Shown here one piece after another: positions 36,782 to 46,468 of a DNA stretch of 64,000 bases (positions within the stretch are counted from its first letter, which is position 1; every line of letters starts with the position of its first letter). The stretch is from Pseudopedobacter sp038243635 (GTDB lineage Bacteria; Bacteroidota; Bacteroidia; Sphingobacteriales; Sphingobacteriaceae): assembly GCA_038243635.1 (NCBI GenBank), contig JBBSQW010000011.1, forward strand, positions 1 to 64,000, written 5' to 3'. The translations under genes and the position numbers were made by a program. The notes beneath the pieces were generated by a model. The model searched no databases. It saw only the letters and a list, made by a program, of their open reading frames with translations, and had not been told where the DNA came from.

Positions 36782-39700
36782 TTAAAAAGATAACCTTAAA
36801 TTTAAACCAATTGATCTGGTTGAAGGAATACTGTTAAATTCTACACCCTCTCCAACACTACCTGCTCCAAAGAAGTTAGATTCTGGATCAACATGAGGAA
36901 CGTGGCTTTTAATTAACCAAAGATTTCTTCCTTCAATACCAAACTCCGCCCCTTTCAATACAGAATTACTCTTGAACAGTTCTTTCGGAAGCGTATACGC
37001 AAATCTAATCTCTCTTAACTTAACAAAAGAAGCGTCAAAAATATTCCCCTCTGTGTTCTCCGTTTTCGCTTGATTAATCCAGTACTCCTGAACAGAAGTC
37101 ACAGCTTTGGTGTTTGGAATATAAGTAGTACCGCTTTTCACCACGCCTTTGTCAACAAATGGAGTTCTGTCTCCTCCTGTTTCTATAGCTAGACCATTAG
37201 CTCTCAAGCTTGAAACCGTTCCAGAATAGAAAACACCACCTTGGCGGATATCAACAAGACCGGAAAGACTAAAGTTTTTATAGCTAAAGCTATTGTTTAT
37301 ACCCAACATCCAGTCGGGATAAATGTTACCTAACCTCTGGTTAGCCACAACACTTTTTAAACCGTTGTTTGGATTGATTACAAAATCATCTGTACCAGGT
37401 GCTCTCTCAAATTTTGTACCGTATAGGCCGAAAGGTTCGCCAACTTGTGCTTTGATTTGTAAACCGCTCCAGCCACTTGCTAAACTATATTGTTTAAGTT
37501 CCGGAGTCAATTCCTCAACAATTTGCTTGTTTCTAGAATAATTTAAATTAATGTCCCAAGCAAAATCTTTCATTTTAACTGGTGTACCGGTAACAGCTAA
37601 TTCAATACCCTTATTGCTAATTAATCCAACGTTAACGTATTTTGCGAAATATCCAGTTGAAATTGCAACGTCAATTGGTATTAACTGATCTTTAGTCTCC
37701 GTGTTGTAGTAAGTAAAATCAAACCCAACTCTGCTTTTTAAGAATCTCATCTCTGCGCCAACTTCAAAAGATCTTTGTCTCTGAGGAACCAAATCTGCGT
37801 TAGGCAAAATGCGAGGACCTGTAAATGCTGTAGTAATTGGTCCAATAGGGAAAATATTTGTTCTTGCATCGACATACTGAAGGAAGATAGTAGATACAGG
37901 ATTAAATTGGAAATCTAGATTATAAGGATCCAGATCACTACCCACTTCTGCATAGCTACCTCTTAGTTTACCGAAGCTTAACCAGTCAAAACCTTTATTT
38001 CTCAATAATTCTGAAAACACAAACGCACCACTTACCGATGGGTAAAAGTATGATCTATTCTCGATTGGTAAAGTTGATGACCAATCATTTCTACCAGTGA
38101 CATCTAAGAATAAAAAATCCTTGTAGGAAACGCTTAAGTTACCATAAACACCTACCAATCTTCTTTGAGAAAATCCTAGCGTGGGAGTCTTAGTAGAAGC
38201 ATTAGTATAATTGTAAAGTTGGTCAATTGTTATATCAGATGCGTCAACAGTTGTACTTTGTGACTGCCTTTCATTAATGTTATTTCCTACTAATAATTTA
38301 AATTTGAAGTCTTTAACCAGCTCATTTTGCTCTAAAGCAACGATAAAATCGTTATTGATCTGGCGATATAATAAGTCGTAGTTAGAAAACTTACCGTTAA
38401 TCACACCAGCTGTCCCTTTACGAGTAACAGAAGAACGTTTCTCCGTATAAATATCCCCTCCCAAATTATTGGATATGGAAATCCAAGCCAAAGGTTTGTA
38501 GTTTAGGGAATAAGAACCAACAAACCGATCCACTGTGTTACCACTTTTGTTATAGTTCATAATCCAATAAGGATTGTTACCTGTCTTATCCGTACTTAAG
38601 AAAATTTGATTTCCTGTAACTGGGTCTTGATAATTGTTCTTTAACTTTTCGATATCAATTGTCCTTGGCAATCCATAGATTGACGAGGTTATTATATTTG
38701 TATTGTTTGAACTCTGAGCAGGGCGTCCGCCTGAAGATATTCTACTGTATGTTCCCGAAAAACGAGACGATAATTTCTTAGAGAATTCTCTACCAGCGTT
38801 AAGGGAGAAATTGTATCTATCCAAAGATGTTTGTGGAATAATACCTGTTTCGTTAACTCCTGTGAAACTTAAACGGTAATCAGAATTATCCCCACCGCCT
38901 GAAAAAGAAACGTTATTTGTATAAGATGCCCCAGTTTGGAAATAGTCTTTTACGTTATCAGGATAAGCCTGTAAAGTTACTTGATTGCCTAAAAAGTCGG
39001 GAAATTGAGTATTTTGCACATCTGCAATCTTTGGCCCCCAACCGTTGGTGTACTTCAATCCGTACACGCCTAAGTTTCCTTGAGCATACTCGTTTTGAAA
39101 ATCTGGGAGAACTAAAGGATTGTCAAATCTTACAGACGAATTTACAACCACAGCAGTTGTAGATCCCTTTTTACCACGTTTGGTTGTTATAATAACAGCA
39201 CCATCCTTAGCTCTTGAACCGTAAAGAGCAGTTGCAGCAGCACCTTTTAAAATTGTCATAGACTCAACATCATCAGAACTTAAATCTCCGATACGGTTTC
39301 CGTAATCAATGTTATTTGATGTTGTACCGCCTGATGCTGTTCCGTTACTAACTGTCATACCATCAATAACAAATAAAACATCGTTACCGTCTAAAGAGTT
39401 AACCCCACGAATAACAATCTTTGCAGATCCACCCAGCGTACCAGAAGTTGAGTTAATTCTGACACCAGCAGCTTTACCAGCTATTGAGTTTAAAACGTTT
39501 GTTTCTCTTGCATTAGTTAAATCTTCCGACTTCAAAACAGAAGCACCGTAACCCAAAGATCTTGCCTCTCTGGAGATATTTACAGCCGTAACGATAACTT
39601 CACCCAGCTGTTTGGTGTCATTCTCTAAAGAAATATTAATGCTAATTCTTGCTCCAAGTGTCACAATTTGGTTTAAGAAACCAATGTAGGAAACCTCCAA

Positions 39701-39910
39701 AGTGTTAGCGGACGTGGGCACATTAAGTGCAAAGTTACCATTTGCATCTGTTTGAGTTCCTTGATTTGTTCCAGTTACTTTAACTGAAACGCCAGGTAAT
39801 GGCAATCCATCTTCAGATGCTGTTACCTTTCCTGTAATCCTTCTATCTTGCGCAAGCACCGTGGATGCTATCAGCAACAAGACGAATAAACTTTGTACAA
39901 GTTTTTTCAT
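36782..39910 (-). CDS. SusC/RagA-family TonB-dependent transporter, second locus
   Basis: A 1042-residue outer-membrane transporter: signal peptide ending STVLA-Q, carboxypeptidase-regulatory-like domain (about 23-100), TonB-box region (LGEVIVTAVNISREARSLGY), plug and barrel ending RSIGLNLRLSF. Its VTAVNISREARSLGYG segment resembles SusC proteins of the SusD-like_2 class. It probably imports a glycan, glycopeptide or peptide with the adjacent SusD-like protein. Its promoter candidate is TTTG-N21-TATATTTA just upstream. Confidence 0.95.
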   Translation of the reverse strand: MKKLVQSLFVLLLIASTVLAQDRRITGKVTASEDGLPLPGVSVKVTGTNQGTQTDANGNFALNVPTSANTLEVSYIGFLNQIVTLGARISINISLENDTKQLGEVIVTAVNISREARSLGYGASVLKSEDLTNARETNVLNSIAGKAAGVRINSTSGTLGGSAKIVIRGVNSLDGNDVLFVIDGMTVSNGTASGGTTSNNIDYGNRIGDLSSDDVESMTILKGAAATALYGSRAKDGAVIITTKRGKKGSTTAVVVNSSVRFDNPLVLPDFQNEYAQGNLGVYGLKYTNGWGPKIADVQNTQFPDFLGNQVTLQAYPDNVKDYFQTGASYTNNVSFSGGGDNSDYRLSFTGVNETGIIPQTSLDRYNFSLNAGREFSKKLSSRFSGTYSRISSGGRPAQSSNNTNIITSSIYGLPRTIDIEKLKNNYQDPVTGNQIFLSTDKTGNNPYWIMNYNKSGNTVDRFVGSYSLNYKPLAWISISNNLGGDIYTEKRSSVTRKGTAGVINGKFSNYDLLYRQINNDFIVALEQNELVKDFKFKLLVGNNINERQSQSTTVDASDITIDQLYNYTNASTKTPTLGFSQRRLVGVYGNLSVSYKDFLFLDVTGRNDWSSTLPIENRSYFYPSVSGAFVFSELLRNKGFDWLSFGKLRGSYAEVGSDLDPYNLDFQFNPVSTIFLQYVDARTNIFPIGPITTAFTGPRILPNADLVPQRQRSFEVGAEMRFLKSRVGFDFTYYNTETKDQLIPIDVAISTGYFAKYVNVGLISNKGIELAVTGTPVKMKDFAWDINLNYSRNKQIVEELTPELKQYSLASGWSGLQIKAQVGEPFGLYGTKFERAPGTDDFVINPNNGLKSVVANQRLGNIYPDWMLGINNSFSYKNFSLSGLVDIRQGGVFYSGTVSSLRANGLAIETGGDRTPFVDKGVVKSGTTYIPNTKAVTSVQEYWINQAKTENTEGNIFDASFVKLREIRFAYTLPKELFKSNSVLKGAEFGIEGRNLWLIKSHVPHVDPESNFFGAGSVGEGVEFNSIPSTRSIGLNLRLSF

Positions 39911-39955
39911 ACAATTTAAAAATAAAGTTAATTAGTAATTAGTGTTAATTATTAC

Positions 39956-39988
39956 TAAATATACCACCTCCTACATGTTAAAAACAAA
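39956..39988 (-). promoter_or_regulatory. Promoter candidate of the second susC
   Basis: Minus strand TTTG (39988-39985), 21 bp, then TATATTTA (39963-39956), one base off TAnnTTTG, about 46 bases before the ATG. Confidence 0.45.
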
Positions 39989-40704
39989 TTAATATTTAAC
40001 ATTTTTTAACAAAATAGGCTAAAATACTGATAAACAGACCATTAAAAAATTAATAAAGAATTAAGTGTTTTATATCATTTTTGTTACGAAAGACGCCGTC
40101 TGCTTTACGATAAACACAACAATAATGCATTTTTGTTAAAAATATTTCAATATTAACAATTTTACTATGCTAACATAGTAAAATTTTAAACCTATTATTG
40201 ATTTTGCTCATTCAAACCTAATTACCTGTTTATTGAATTTATTACTCAATTAATTTTAAAAAGTTAAAATAGATTTGAACTAGTTGTTCTGAGACAATCT
40301 CACCAAAAACCACATTTTTCCAAAATTTCATTTATCACTGATGCCTGAAATCGATTTACAACATAGCTAATAATTCAGCTACCCGAATTTGTTTTAATAT
40401 AATGTGAGCACTTGCGGATATCTAAATCCACCTCTACTAAACGTTGGAGAAATTCCGGCTAGGGATCTTCAATTAGGAAACTTAAAAACAGCAAAGACCA
40501 AAAGATCAAAAACTACAAGGCTTTTTGAGGATTGTTAAAACCAAATGCTTTGCCGAAAATAAGTGCGTTTAATATTCCTGAAAAATAATTCTAAAAAAAT
40601 AAACTCAAAAACGGCATTCAAGATATATTATTCGCCGTTTTCCTATAAATCAGTAAAAAATAAACGAGTTTTATAGTACTATGTATAACATAATACCAAC
40701 TAAT
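39989..40704. other. Gene-free AT-rich region
   Basis: I see no coding or RNA gene between the second susC promoter and the PadR promoter. A palindrome TGAGACAATCTCA lies at 40290-40302, of unknown meaning. Confidence 0.5.
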
Positions 40705-40725
40705 ACATATATCTTTGCTATATGT
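40705..40725. promoter_or_regulatory. Candidate PadR operator overlapping promoter and start codon
   Basis: ACATAT-N9-ATATGT is a perfect 6-bp inverted repeat, of the ATGT/ACAT type used by PadR proteins. It covers the -7 box TATCTTTG (40710-40717) and the ATG at 40722. Transcription would start at or next to the ATG, so the mRNA may be leaderless. Confidence 0.5.
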
Positions 40726-41069
40726 TAGCAGATAATACTCAAACACAAATGAGGAAAGGTATTTTAGAATACTGCATTCTCTCCATCATATCTAGAGGCG
40801 AAATTTACGCTTCGGATATTATAGAAGAACTAAAGGAAGCAAGACTATTAATTGTTGAAGGCACTTTATACCCACTTCTAACTCGATTAAAAAATAACGG
40901 TCTGCTGGTTTACAATTGGCAAGAATCCACCTCGGGTCCGCCACGAAAATATTATGAGCTTTCTGAAAGCGGGAAAGAAGTTCTTTTAAAACTAGACCAA
41001 ACTTGGCAAGATTTAGCTTACGCAGTCCAAAACAGCATCAATAAAAGAGATTTATCATCAAACAAATAA
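40722..41069 (+). CDS. PadR-family transcriptional regulator
   Basis: A 115-residue winged-helix repressor covering the whole PadR domain (RKGILEYCILSIISRGEIYA, EGTLYPLLTRLKNNGLL, GPPRKYYELSESGKEVL). It is 10 bases upstream of a PspC-domain membrane protein gene, a pairing frequent in Bacteroidota, and probably represses this operon in answer to envelope stress or a small ligand (inference). Confidence 0.93.
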   Translation: MLADNTQTQMRKGILEYCILSIISRGEIYASDIIEELKEARLLIVEGTLYPLLTRLKNNGLLVYNWQESTSGPPRKYYELSESGKEVLLKLDQTWQDLAYAVQNSINKRDLSSNK

Positions 41070-41079
41070 GACTAAAATC

Positions 41080-42726
41080 ATGAACAAAACCATAATCATA
41101 AACATATCTGGGGTAATTTTCCATATAGAAGAAGACGCCTACCAGCTTTTAAAAAGCTACATGGACGATATTAAAAGACACTTTGGCAACTATAAAGACA
41201 GTTTTGAAATTGTAAGCGATATAGAAGGTAGGGTTGCAGAAATGTTTTCTGAACAATTATTGGCAGACAAAAAGCAAGTGATTGTAATCGCTGACGTTAC
41301 CCAAGTAACTACAAGGATGGGAAAACCTGCTGATTTTGAACCAGACGATAACGAAAATGAGTACACAGATTCTAACGAACCGACAGCTTCAACAAAAAAA
41401 CTTTTTAGAGACACAGAAGATCGATTTATAGGTGGTGTTTGTTCCGGTATTGGCCATTATTTTAGTATCGAAGCTAAGTGGGTTCGTGTTTCGTTTATCG
41501 TATTGCTGATTTTTGCCGGATTTGGTGTTTTGCCTTATGTATTGCTTTGGATTGTGATGCCAAGAGCTATAACCCGAGCAGAGAAAATGGAAATGAAGGG
41601 TGAAAAAATCAACTTACAATCCTTCCAAAAAAATATTGAAGACGAATTGAATGCGGTAAAAGCAAATTTTAAAAACGTAAGAGAAAATGCGCCAACAATC
41701 GATAAAATCATCGGTTTTATTAGGGAAGCTTTTAATAAACTAATCTCGGTTTTAGGCGTAACGGGTAGAGTGACCATCAAGTTTTTTGCAATTGCTTTCA
41801 TACTCATTTTGGGAATTTTGTTAACGGTTGCATTTGTTTTTCTAATGATTTTTTTAGGCTACACAGGTAGCGCAGAAGTTGAAACTATGTTTCCTTTAAA
41901 TATGATAAACGAAGGGTTGCGACCAATTTTACTTACTTGTGCTTTTTTGGTCGCTGTGATCCCGTTAATATCATTGATATTTATTTTGTTACGGTTAGTT
42001 TTCAACAGCAGAACAATATCCAAGAACATTACATATGGTTTAGCGGCGATATGGATTCTGGCTATCGCTACTGGAACTTTCTTTATTGCAAAAATCTCTA
42101 CAGACTTTAAACAGGAAGCAAGCTATAGCGAAACTATAAACTTGAAGGCAAATGCCGCTAATACTTATATTTTACGTTTGGGAGATGAGCGAACAATACA
42201 AGAAAATTTTTATGGTGATAGCACCAGTAGTAGAATAATAAAAATTAGTGGAAGTGATGCCGATTTTGACACGCCGGATGATTTAGATTTTGATTTGAAA
42301 GTAGCAGAAGGTGACTTGCCTACTCTATCTAAAACTTATGCCGCCCGCGGACGTAATTTTAACCAGGCTTTAAAGAATGCTCACAAAATTGATTATTACT
42401 ATCGCCAAAAAGATTCTGTTTTAACTTTCGATTACCATTATGGTTTAAAAGACAAAAGCTTGTGGAGAAGTCAAAAAGTGGATATCAAACTGCACATTCC
42501 TGTAAATAGCAATTTATTGATAGAAAAGCGATTAGCTGAGCGACTTTTTAGATACGAACTTGACGATTGCATAGATGAGGATGCTAATGACGATAGTTTG
42601 ATTGCAATAACGGTTACCAAAAATGGTTTTTCTTGTAAGAAAACTGCCGACGCAATAAAAGAGCAAAAAAATTACAACAGCCGTAAAGATGTTCAAGAGG
42701 ACGTTAGCGGCACAGTGATATTCTAA
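41080..42726 (+). CDS. PspC-domain envelope protein
   Basis: A 548-residue membrane protein. After a cytoplasmic N-terminal segment (1-105, with IEEDAYQLLKSYMDDIKRHF) comes a PspC domain (about 107-170, LFRDTEDRFIGGVCSGIGHY and a hydrophobic helix). Further membrane helices lie near 235-265, 280-305 and 320-340, followed by a soluble C-terminal domain (about 350-548). PspC domains act in membrane-stress sensing. It is co-transcribed with the PadR gene. The function of the C-terminal half is unknown. Confidence 0.9.
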   Translation: MNKTIIINISGVIFHIEEDAYQLLKSYMDDIKRHFGNYKDSFEIVSDIEGRVAEMFSEQLLADKKQVIVIADVTQVTTRMGKPADFEPDDNENEYTDSNEPTASTKKLFRDTEDRFIGGVCSGIGHYFSIEAKWVRVSFIVLLIFAGFGVLPYVLLWIVMPRAITRAEKMEMKGEKINLQSFQKNIEDELNAVKANFKNVRENAPTIDKIIGFIREAFNKLISVLGVTGRVTIKFFAIAFILILGILLTVAFVFLMIFLGYTGSAEVETMFPLNMINEGLRPILLTCAFLVAVIPLISLIFILLRLVFNSRTISKNITYGLAAIWILAIATGTFFIAKISTDFKQEASYSETINLKANAANTYILRLGDERTIQENFYGDSTSSRIIKISGSDADFDTPDDLDFDLKVAEGDLPTLSKTYAARGRNFNQALKNAHKIDYYYRQKDSVLTFDYHYGLKDKSLWRSQKVDIKLHIPVNSNLLIEKRLAERLFRYELDDCIDEDANDDSLIAITVTKNGFSCKKTADAIKEQKNYNSRKDVQEDVSGTVIF

Positions 42727-42756
42727 TAACTATTATGTGTATATAATAGCCCAACA

Positions 42757-42855
42757 GTCACCACATAGATTTAAAGTTCTTGTTTGTGAAGACGAAGCAT
42801 GTTTTTTTAGTTCGCATAGCGTTTCGCCTTGCGGAACATAACTATGTCTCCTACT
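42757..42855 (-). repeat. Partial copy of the CCACATAG/AGTAGGAGACA element
   Basis: On the minus strand it begins AGTAGGAGACATAG and ends CTATGTGGTG, recalling the middle and end of the inverted-repeat element at 28570-28786, with a different interior. It fills most of the gap after the PspC gene. Confidence 0.4.
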
Positions 42856-42958
42856 TCTTTCTCAAAAAACTAAGTACCTAGGCGGCCTTCAATAATCAAC
42901 GTCAGACTATTGAGTAAATATAATCGATGTAATTTCCAGATTTCTAAAAACAGGACAT

Positions 42959-42991
42959 AAAAAAAGCAAGTCGGTTTGACTTGCTTTTCTA
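42959..42991. terminator. Bidirectional terminator between PspC gene and carB
   Basis: AAGCAAGTC and GACTTGCTT form a 9-bp stem with a 5-nt loop, with an A-run before and a T-rich run after, between convergent genes. Confidence 0.85.
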
Positions 42992-43025
42992 TTTAATATG
43001 GTTTTAAGCTTTTCGCTTCTAAAAA

Positions 43026-45842
43026 TTACTTACTCAAATACATCGATTTCTCTCTGGATAGTTGGATAAAGTATGGGTCTTCTAAATCTTTAATGAAACG
43101 AATGGCTTCACCAGTTGATTTCATCTCCGGACCTAATTCTTTCTGAATTTCAGGGAATTTATTATGAGAAAAAACGGGTTCTTTAATGGCATAACCTTCT
43201 AGCTTTCTTACGATGGTAAAGTCTTTCAATTTTTTAGTGCCTAACATTACCTTAGTTGCAATGTTGATATAAGCCACACCGTAAGCTTTCGCGATAAATG
43301 GAACTGTACGAGAAGCTCTTGGATTTGCCTCGATAACGTAAACATCTTCTCCTTTAATCGCAAACTGCATATTCATCAACCCACGAATGTTCAATGCTCT
43401 CGCAATTTTCTCCGTGTATTGCTCCATCTTTTTAATAACTGCTGCTGATAAACTGAAGGTAGGCAGCACAGCGTTTGAATCTCCAGAGTGAATTCCCGCT
43501 GGCTCTATGTGTTCCATTAAACCGATGATATGCACCTCATCACCATCAAAAATACAGTCAGATTCAGCTTCTTCTGCTCTATCCAAGAAATGATCAATTA
43601 ACACACGGTTACCGGGCAAATCTCCTAAAAGTTTTACTACTGCGGTTTCTAAATCTTCATCATTAATTACAATGCTCATTCCTTGTCCACCTAAAACGTA
43701 AGACGGGCGAACCAGCACCGGGTAACCAACTTCCTTAGCTACCGCGATAGCTTCTTCGGCACTTTCCGCAACGCCATATTTAGGGTAAGGGATGCCTAAT
43801 TCTTTCAATAAGTCAGAGAAACTTCCACGGTCTTCAGCAAGATCCATGTTCTCGAAACTAGTTCCGATAATTTTAATTCCTTTTTCATGAAGTTTTTCAG
43901 CCATTTTTAAAGCCGTTTGACCACCAAGCTGAACAATTACTCCTTCTGGTTGCTCTAGCTCAATAATTTCACGTACATGTTCCCAAAAAACTGGCTCAAA
44001 ATATAATTTGTCTGCCATGTTAAAATCTGTAGAAACCGTTTCTGGATTGCAGTTAATCATGATAGCCTCGTATCCTTCTTCATGAGCAGCAATTAAACCG
44101 TGTACACAAGAATAATCAAACTCAATTCCTTGTCCAATTCTATTTGGGCCAGAACCTAAAACAACAACTTTTTTCTTTTTTGAAGGTATAGATTCGTTCT
44201 CGCCTTCGTAAGTAGAGTAGAAATAAGGGGTTTGTGCTGGAAATTCCGCAGCACAAGTATCCACCATTTTATATACTCGATTAATGCCTAAAACTTTCCT
44301 ACGGTCGTAAACTTCGTCTTCGGTTACGTTTCCTAATATCCAAGCAATTTGGACATCAGAAAAACCTTTTTGTTTAATGGTATAGAAGAAATCTTTAGGG
44401 ATGTTATTTAAAGAATAACGCTTAAGCTCTTGTTCCAGAGCCGTCATATCTTGAATCTCGTTCAAAAACCATTTATCAATTTTAGTAACTTTACGGATGG
44501 ACTCTAAAGGAACGCCCATACGCATCGCATCTTTTATGGCAAACAACCTGTCCCAACTTGGATGCTCCAACTTGTGCATGATGTCTTCAATGTTGCGGTT
44601 TTCTTTTCCGTCTGAACCTAAACCAGCTCTGCCAATTTCTAAAGACTGACAAGCTTTTTGTAAAGCTTCAATGAAAGAACGACCAATTCCCATTACCTCA
44701 CCTACAGATTTCATCTGTAAACCAAGTTCTGTGTTTGCGCCTTTAAATTTATCGAAATTCCAACGAGGGATTTTTACGATAACGTAGTCTAAAGTAGGTT
44801 CAAAATATGCGGAAGTAGTTTTTGTGATCTGATTTTCTAGTTCATCCAAGTTGTAACCGATGGCCAATTTAGCCGCGATTTTTGCAATTGGATAACCTGT
44901 TGCTTTTGAAGCTAAGGCTGATGAACGTGATACACGTGGGTTAATTTCGATAGCGATGATGCTTTCATCGGCTGGATTTACCGAAAACTGAACGTTACAA
45001 CCACCTGCAAAATTACCGATTGCTCGCATCATTTTAATAGCCTGGTTACGCATATCCTGGTAACAACGGTCAGACAAGGTCATTGCCGGCGCTACCGTGA
45101 TTGAATCCCCAGTATGGATTCCCATTGGGTCAAAATTCTCTATCGAGCAGATGATAATTACGTTGTCTTTATTGTCACGCAATAACTCTAACTCATATTC
45201 TTTCCAACCGATAACCGCTTGTTCTACCAAAACCTCGTGAGTTGGTGAAGCAGTTAAACCATGAGAAAGTGCTGCGTCGAAATCTTCTTTTTTATGTACG
45301 AAACCACCACCGTAACCTCCTAATGTATAAGAAGGGCGAATTACCAATGGAAAACCAATTTCTTGTGCTGCTTCTTTACCTTCTAAAAAGGAGTTTGCAA
45401 TTTTAGATTGCGCAACGCCAATACCTATATCAACCATTAATTGACGGAAAGCCTCGCGGTTTTCAGTTTTTTCAATCGCTGCGGTATCAACACCTATAAT
45501 TTTTACACCGTATTTTTCCCAAATTCCACGTTCTTCTGCTTCAATAGCTAAGTTTAAGGCAGTTTGGCCACCCATGGTTGGCAATACAGCATCAATCTGG
45601 CGTTCTTGTAAAATCTCTTCTAAAGAAGCAACAGTTAAAGGCTTTAAGTAAATGTGGTCCGCAATTAGCTCATCCGTCATGATGGTTGCAGGGTTGGAAT
45701 TGATGATCGAAACTTCGATTCCTTCTTCTTTTAAAGATAAAGAAGCCTGAGAACCGGCATAATCAAATTCACAAGCCTGACCAATGATAATAGGTCCTGA
45801 ACCGATGATTAAAACTGATTTAATGGAAGTATTTTTTGGCAT
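43026..45842 (-). CDS. carB: Carbamoyl-phosphate synthase large subunit
   Basis: A 938-residue CarB making carbamoyl phosphate from bicarbonate, glutamine-derived ammonia and two ATP, for pyrimidines and arginine. Both ATP-grasp halves are visible: the first starts SVLIIGSGPIIIGQACEFDY, the second KVVVLGSGPNRIGQGIEFDY near residue 556. The chain stops after KFPEIQKELGPEMKSTGEA and about 25 more residues, so the C-terminal MGS-like allosteric domain (about 130 residues in E. coli CarB, 1073 in all) is absent. There is no sign of a frameshift. No carA is adjacent. Confidence 0.96.
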   Translation of the reverse strand: MPKNTSIKSVLIIGSGPIIIGQACEFDYAGSQASLSLKEEGIEVSIINSNPATIMTDELIADHIYLKPLTVASLEEILQERQIDAVLPTMGGQTALNLAIEAEERGIWEKYGVKIIGVDTAAIEKTENREAFRQLMVDIGIGVAQSKIANSFLEGKEAAQEIGFPLVIRPSYTLGGYGGGFVHKKEDFDAALSHGLTASPTHEVLVEQAVIGWKEYELELLRDNKDNVIIICSIENFDPMGIHTGDSITVAPAMTLSDRCYQDMRNQAIKMMRAIGNFAGGCNVQFSVNPADESIIAIEINPRVSRSSALASKATGYPIAKIAAKLAIGYNLDELENQITKTTSAYFEPTLDYVIVKIPRWNFDKFKGANTELGLQMKSVGEVMGIGRSFIEALQKACQSLEIGRAGLGSDGKENRNIEDIMHKLEHPSWDRLFAIKDAMRMGVPLESIRKVTKIDKWFLNEIQDMTALEQELKRYSLNNIPKDFFYTIKQKGFSDVQIAWILGNVTEDEVYDRRKVLGINRVYKMVDTCAAEFPAQTPYFYSTYEGENESIPSKKKKVVVLGSGPNRIGQGIEFDYSCVHGLIAAHEEGYEAIMINCNPETVSTDFNMADKLYFEPVFWEHVREIIELEQPEGVIVQLGGQTALKMAEKLHEKGIKIIGTSFENMDLAEDRGSFSDLLKELGIPYPKYGVAESAEEAIAVAKEVGYPVLVRPSYVLGGQGMSIVINDEDLETAVVKLLGDLPGNRVLIDHFLDRAEEAESDCIFDGDEVHIIGLMEHIEPAGIHSGDSNAVLPTFSLSAAVIKKMEQYTEKIARALNIRGLMNMQFAIKGEDVYVIEANPRASRTVPFIAKAYGVAYINIATKVMLGTKKLKDFTIVRKLEGYAIKEPVFSHNKFPEIQKELGPEMKSTGEAIRFIKDLEDPYFIQLSREKSMYLSK

Positions 45843-45885
45843 GGCGTAGTTTTAAGGGGATTTTACGCTTTGTAATAAAACAAAA

Positions 45886-45916
45886 ATCCCGAATGCTTGT
45901 TCGGGATGCAAAGGTA
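45886..45916 (-). promoter_or_regulatory. carB promoter box with a hairpin at the transcript start
   Basis: Minus strand TACCTTTG (45916-45909) matches the -7 consensus. A few bases on, ATCCCGAA and TTCGGGAT form a perfect 8-bp stem followed by TTTTTG. The predicted transcript would begin at this hairpin, which resembles a terminator but has no upstream minus-strand gene to end within 1.6 kb. Confidence 0.55.
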
Positions 45917-46219
45917 GGAAATGTAAACTTTTATTTAGAATAAATTTTAGAATTTCTTGATTTTGATATCGGAGGATGATGGATTTGTAAGTTCTATGTT
46001 TAAAGAGCTCTTCTTTTGGGCGTTCCCGCAGAAAAAAGTGGTTAGGTTACTCGTTGCAAATACTCTCCAGCACCTATCTGAGGTGATTTTTTTAAGTGAG
46101 CCAAAAGCTTTGCTTTGGAACTATCCGTAATGTGGCTTCCGTATATTAAAAAAGGTCGTTAAAAACAGAAGTTTGAATTACAACTTCAAACACGTATTTT
46201 TAAATAAAAAACACGTATC
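45917..46219. other. Gene-free region upstream of carB and the toxin-antitoxin pair
   Basis: No coding sequence is supported here. It contains a short GGGCGTTCCCGCAG segment near 46019 that recalls the dispersed GGGCGTT repeats. Confidence 0.4.
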
Positions 46220-46461
46220 ATGAGCACAAAACTAACTTTGACAGCAAAAAATCTGTCATTGAACGGGCTAAGTCTTACGCTAAAAGCACAGGAAGAAGTT
46301 TGTCAGAAATAATAGAAAACTACCTTACAACGCTTACACAAGAAACTTCCGTCTATGAATTATCTCCAAAATTAAAAAGAATAGTGGGTGTAGTAAATCT
46401 ACCTGCGGACTTTGATGAGAAACAAGAACTAAGATCAGTTCTAGAAAGAAAGCACTTATGA
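46220..46461 (+). pseudogene. DUF6364-type antitoxin, frameshifted
   Basis: It starts MSTKLTLTA; the frame then breaks in a run of six As (about 46245-46251), and the rest continues as KSVIERAKSYAKSTGRSLSE in another frame to a TGA at 46459-46461. One extra A would restore an 80-residue DUF6364-like ribbon-helix-helix antitoxin. The stop overlaps the toxin start region, as expected for a coupled toxin-antitoxin operon. Confidence 0.7.
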
Positions 46462-46468
46462 TGATTTT

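Noticed and set aside
40290..40302. TGAGACAATCTCA as a fifth HTCS element
   Set aside because: It has one TGAGACAA half-site but no TGAGAGG 21 bp away; it is a short palindrome instead.
46245..46251. Programmed frameshift in the antitoxin
   Set aside because: The A-run is not accompanied by a visible stimulatory structure, and neighbouring genes show the same kind of one-base homopolymer loss, so error or decay is more likely.
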